Positions 1 through 64,000 of a DNA stretch of 64,000 nucleotides are shown here, piece by piece (position 1 is the stretch's first letter; every line of letters begins with the position of its first letter). The position numbers were made by a program, and so were the translations under genes. The stretch comes from Tretioscincus oriximinensis (taxonomy: Eukaryota; Chordata; Lepidosauria; Squamata; Gymnophthalmidae). Below the pieces are notes generated by a model. The model saw only the letters and a program-made list of their open reading frames with translations. It was not told the DNA's origin and ran no database searches. The stretch is taken from positions 6,873,799-6,937,798 of the forward strand of contig JAJVDF010000003.1 in assembly GCA_022410635.1 (NCBI GenBank). The letters are read 5' to 3'.

Positions 1-94
1 GTGGTTCAGGTACCTTACTTCTCAGAACTATATTTTGATTAAGAGCAATTTGAGAAAAGACGCACAAAACCAGTTCTGTTTCATAAGTTCTGTA

Positions 95-290
95 GCCTCC
101 GGGATGGAGCAACAGGCAGGACTCTTGNAATACCATTTGCAGGGAGTCACGAACAGGAGCAGCATATTTTGCTTTCCTCTGTTCGGACTGCCCAGGTGCA
201 TCTGGTGGGCCTCTGTGTGACACAGAATGCTGGACTCGATGGGCTGTGGCCTGATCCAGTATGGCTCTTCTTATGTTCTTATGATGCTGG
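95..290 (+). mobile_element. CR1/L3-like LINE 3' tail
   Basis: It shares the 3' end of a LINE family seen many times here: a 'gggatggagcaacaggcagg' block, then 'cagactgcccaggtgcatct', then 'ggcctgatcca' and the terminal 'gttcttatg' octamer repeat. Only the untranslated tail is present, as expected for 5'-truncated retrotransposition. Confidence 0.8.
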
Positions 291-982
291 TCTTTTAAAC
301 CTTCAAAAAAAAATCAGGAACTTCCAGATCTGCCCCTATGGAGAATAGTACAAACACTTTATTTGTTTTTTTGTTTATTTCCACAACCAGGGGGCTATCA
401 TACGGAAGACCCTCCTACGTATCCACACCCTTTTAATGAGTGAAGGAGGTGAAACTGTCAGGACCTTAGAGTGTGGGCAGTTACATATGGGAGGAGGTGC
501 ACTTTAATGTGATTACGGCAGCGCAAGAAAAATGTAAAACAAACACAAAAACATAACATTGCATGACATTGCTGCTTCAGTCAAAAGCCAGGTTAAACAT
601 GTGCCAATTCGCTTATGATGGTAATTGGCCAGGCCAAAATCAGATTTGGGGAGAAACAATTGGCTTCCGATAAGAGCAACTGTAGCTTATGTACAGAGAC
701 CCAAAAACTGGGATTTAATGACTAACGGGGTAAAATTAGTTCAATTGAAATTAAAAGCTGAAAAGGGTGCAACAGGACAGATATACAGTATTCATTGATA
801 AGGAGAGGAATGTAAATAATTAAAATGTTTTATTACAGAAATGGGAAGAAAATCCTTCATGGAAGACAGAAAAAGTAAAAAATTAATTGAACAAAATAAT
901 GACAAAAAATCAACTAGAATAAAGGAAACTAAACTGGAAACTATAAATGGTATAGAAAACCTTTGATTGTAAGACACTATAA

Positions 983-1292
983 GCAGGCACGGATAGCTCA
1001 GTTGCTAAGGAATCCGTCTCTCACCTGGGAGATGGGGTTTCAAAGCCCTGTGTGGTATATGGGGAGGGGTGAGCACCTTCCACTAGCCTGCAGCTTTAGC
1101 CAACCCAGCTATTCGAAAGCATGAATTGCAAGAAATTGCAATGGACTGCAAGTAGATACATGGGAACCACCAGAGCCTGGTGGGGAAGATAGAATATCAG
1201 CCTTCGTGCAAAAATGCCCTTGTAAGCCGCTTTGGGTCCCTTTGAAAGGTGAGAAAAGCGGGGTATAAGAACCCAGTTCTTCTTCTTCTTCT
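983..1292 (+). mobile_element. tRNA-derived SINE (Sauria-SINE-like core)
   Basis: The head looks like a tRNA gene, with an A-box-like 'ggatagctcagttgctaagg' and a B-box-like 'gggtttcaaagccc'. The core 'ctgcaagtagatacatggga' resembles the squamate Sauria SINE. The 3' part 'taagccgctttgggtccctt' resembles LINE tails and ends in (TTC)n. Four related copies lie at about 15498, 24570, 26713 and 54225. Pol III transcription is inferred from the boxes only. Confidence 0.85.
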
Positions 1293-2122
1293 ATAATAAT
1301 ATTAGATAATACTCATATGCGATGTAAGATTTTTGGAAGGCAATTATAGCAATGGTAAATCAGATTTTAAAGAGAAGTATTGTCTGGAGGATAAAGTGAT
1401 GTCCATGTAAAATTTGTTTATTAGAATCTTTGAATACAGCAGCCCAATAGTACGAAGTTGGAAAGATGATACTAAATGGAATTTTCAAAACTAAATACGA
1501 TACGTGTAGGAAGATACGAATTTTGTATTATTAAGAAACAGAAGTTTACATGAATTAAGGTCTAAGTATGATGTAAAAAGAAGAGGTCCAAGATGTTATG
1601 TTTATGTTTCTACTAGAATTGGGTGGTCCATCTCATAAGAGAGTGTGAAACCATCTTTCCCTTGTACAATAGATGGTTGTAAATACATTTAACGTCCTGG
1701 AAGGGGGTAGGGATAGAGTTGGAATAGGAGCGGTTGGATGTAGCATGTAGTAGTTTTGTTTTTTACATATTATATGTAAAAGATACAAATGAACTGATCA
1801 CTGCCTTGGTAGCCAAGTTCTGTTCTATTGTGATAAGGCTAAGGAGACAGTAAAAAACATGTTCCTTTGTTTGTTTGTTTGTTCATGTTTTGCTGGTTTG
1901 TGTTGTGGAATATGCCTAATGAAAGAATTTAAAAAACCCCATCGTTCGTAGTGCACACTTTAGTGGGAAAGCTATTCCTCCATAGTCTGGAGGCTGTCAC
2001 CAAAGAACCACCTGTTATGGATTTCCGTGCTAGGTTGTGAATTGTTGGAGCCATTTTGGATCAATGTTAAGACGATGTCTTGAAGGGACTTCTCATGCTT
2101 TACACTNTTTTTATTTTTTTAG

Positions 2123-62520
<60,398 letters not shown>

Positions 62521-62659
62521 GTAAGTATGTAAGTGGGATTCTGGTATGTGTGGACTCTCACCCTTCCCATTGCTTAATGCCATTCTGAATTACACTGGTG
62601 ATTAAGCAGGGCAATAGGTTGCTATAAGAGGTGGTGAGTTCTTCTTTGGTGGAAGTCAT

Positions 62660-62765
62660 CAAGCAGAGGTTGTGCAGCCATTTATCAGGGATGGTTTAGT
62701 GAATCCTGCATTGAGCAAGGGTTTCCTTGACTCTGGAAGTACCTTCCAACTCTAAGATTCTATTC
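62660..62765 (+). mobile_element. CR1 LINE 3' tail
   Basis: It has 'ggtttagtgaatcctgcatt' and 'taccttccaactctaagatt'. Confidence 0.8.
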
Positions 62766-63126
62766 AAATGCTCTATTTAGCCCAACAACCGAGTCCTATC
62801 TTCAGGATAGCTGCCACTTGTGAGCCACCACACTGCCGGTCCACTCATGTCTATTTTGTGGACTTCTAAGGGTCTTCTGGTTGTGTGAATGGACTGCTGG
62901 ACTAACATGGGCCATTGTCCTTCTGCTCTTGCTTGCTCTACCATCTTGCTCTTGACAATGCTTCTTTAGGGAGGAAGTTGCCATAGTAATAGGGCTGCTG
63001 TCATGCTAAACAGAGCTGATTCATATTTAATGTAACTGTGTACTTCACTGATAATGGATGAGTACAATAAAACAAAAGGAAAACAGTTCCTGCGCCATGA
63101 GATAAAATGTAACATGGGAAGGAATG

Positions 63127-63127
63127 G

Positions 63128-63160
<33 letters not shown>
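63127..63160. repeat. (AGT)n microsatellite
   Basis: It has eleven perfect trinucleotide units. Confidence 0.95.
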
Positions 63161-63329
63161 TTTCCTATACAAATGGCTAGTTGGTTGGGTACAAGCTGGA
63201 GGAAGGGAGTGTTTTGAAGCTTTAAAATTTAAGACATTAAAGGATTGTTGTGTCTTTGACTTAATGTTTGGGGTAGTATCAGGTTGACTTTTATTATTTA
63301 AATTATCCTTATTTATTTGGCTCAAATTA

Positions 63330-63500
63330 TCTATCTTGGTGATAGATTCTTTATCAGCTTGTCCAGGTACTGTCCAAGGACCTCCTTGTCCTTACTTAGG
63401 GAATTCAGTCTTCCCGTTATAGCTGTTAAAGTGTTCTGAAACAGGAAAAGCAGATCTGACAAAAAGTCAAGAGTGGAAACAGGGGGTGGTAGTGGTCAAT
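63330..63500 (-). mobile_element. possible L1 ORF1-like relic
   Basis: The minus strand reads NTLTAITGRLNSLSKDKEVL and then GQYLDKLIKNLS, a coiled-coil-like peptide reminiscent of L1 ORF1. There is no longer frame or conserved RNA-binding domain, so this is tentative. Confidence 0.3.
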
Positions 63501-64000
63501 ATTTGCTTCCTTCTTATTCTCAACCTCTTCAAGCAAAGGAGTGGAAATAAGGAGGTCATTAATCATTTCCTTATTTTCAACCACTTTGAGCAAAGGGGCA
63601 AATTTATTTAGAGATGCTAAGCTAGAGTAAAAATCATCTTCCTATTGAGTATATCTTCATTCCCCATTTTGGCTGCTTTTCTGGTTTTTTATTTTCCAGC
63701 CTAGGAGACATTCTATCCATCTTCCTTCGCTTACCCATACGCAGCTTCGTAGTGAAGATAAGGAGCTGTAAATCAGTCCAGTTGGATAAGAAAGTGTTTC
63801 GCCTATTATTATTATTATTATCAATGGCTATTGATGTAAACGGTATGAGATATGGTTTGCCTCTGAAGGTCCCTTAGATGTAGACTGAAAGCAGGACAAG
63901 CTGTGTGCTTGTGGACGTCTCTGTGCATCTGGTTGTCCACTGGGGAAAACATCTACTGGACCTCATGGAGCACTGGTCTGACCCAGAGGTGCATTTCTTA

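Larger units (their letters stand above)
1..2122. other. intron 1 (3' part)
   Basis: This is non-coding sequence upstream of the second coding exon. It holds a LINE tail at 95-290 and a SINE at 983-1292. About 380-520 resembles a short dispersed family described at 58655-58775. I recognise nothing in the A+T-rich remainder (540-980, 1300-2100). Confidence 0.8.
62521..64000. other. intron 33 (5' part)
   Basis: It contains a CR1 tail, an (AGT)n run and possible L1-related sequence. No further exon is seen. Nothing is recognised in 62770-63120 or 63640-64000, except (TTA)n at 63805-63822. Confidence 0.7.

Overview
This window is the interior of one large vertebrate gene, dysferlin (DYSF), on the + strand. 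It holds 32 coding exons from position 2123 to 62520. Each exon is bounded by a splice acceptor and donor, and they join in one open frame of 3599 nt (about 1200 codons). By comparison with human dysferlin as I know it, these are the second to thirty-third exons. The start codon exon lies upstream of the window. The rest of C2D, C2E-C2G and the C-terminal membrane anchor lie downstream. No other host gene is supported on either strand.

The organism is most likely a squamate reptile, probably a lizard. The introns are full of CR1 and CR1/L3-like LINE tails, tRNA-derived SINEs with a Sauria-SINE-like core, RTE/L2-like LINE ends, short hAT and mariner/Tigger elements, and (ATCC)n microsatellites. 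Isolated single Ns are scattered through the assembly.

Layout: 1-2122 is intron 1. 2123-15995 carries C2A and the start of the linker, with the large MITE-rich intron 3 between 3754 and 12309. 16674-20668 carries the rest of the linker and C2B. 21618-26503 carries FerI and C2C. 28671-28715 is a small optional exon matching human alternative exon 17. 30027-34222 carries the central ferlin region and the start of FerA. 38325-45144 carries the rest of FerA and FerB. 45277-53759 carries the DysF domain. 58336-62520 begins C2D. The longest introns are 3, 22, 23, 29, 30 and 32.

The most notable observations are these: two introns in this one gene use GC-AG splice sites with the same AG|GCAAGT donor; the optional exon 17 is conserved with a weak donor; four short hAT elements have perfect 8-bp target duplications, one of them a GC-rich element that looks like a CpG island; a palindromic fold-back repeat family has several full copies; an L1-type insertion has a perfect 16-bp duplication; and there are several unclassified repeat families, one of them promoter-like. 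I see no sign of an undescribed multi-gene system. The window is an ordinary host gene set in mobile-element-rich introns.
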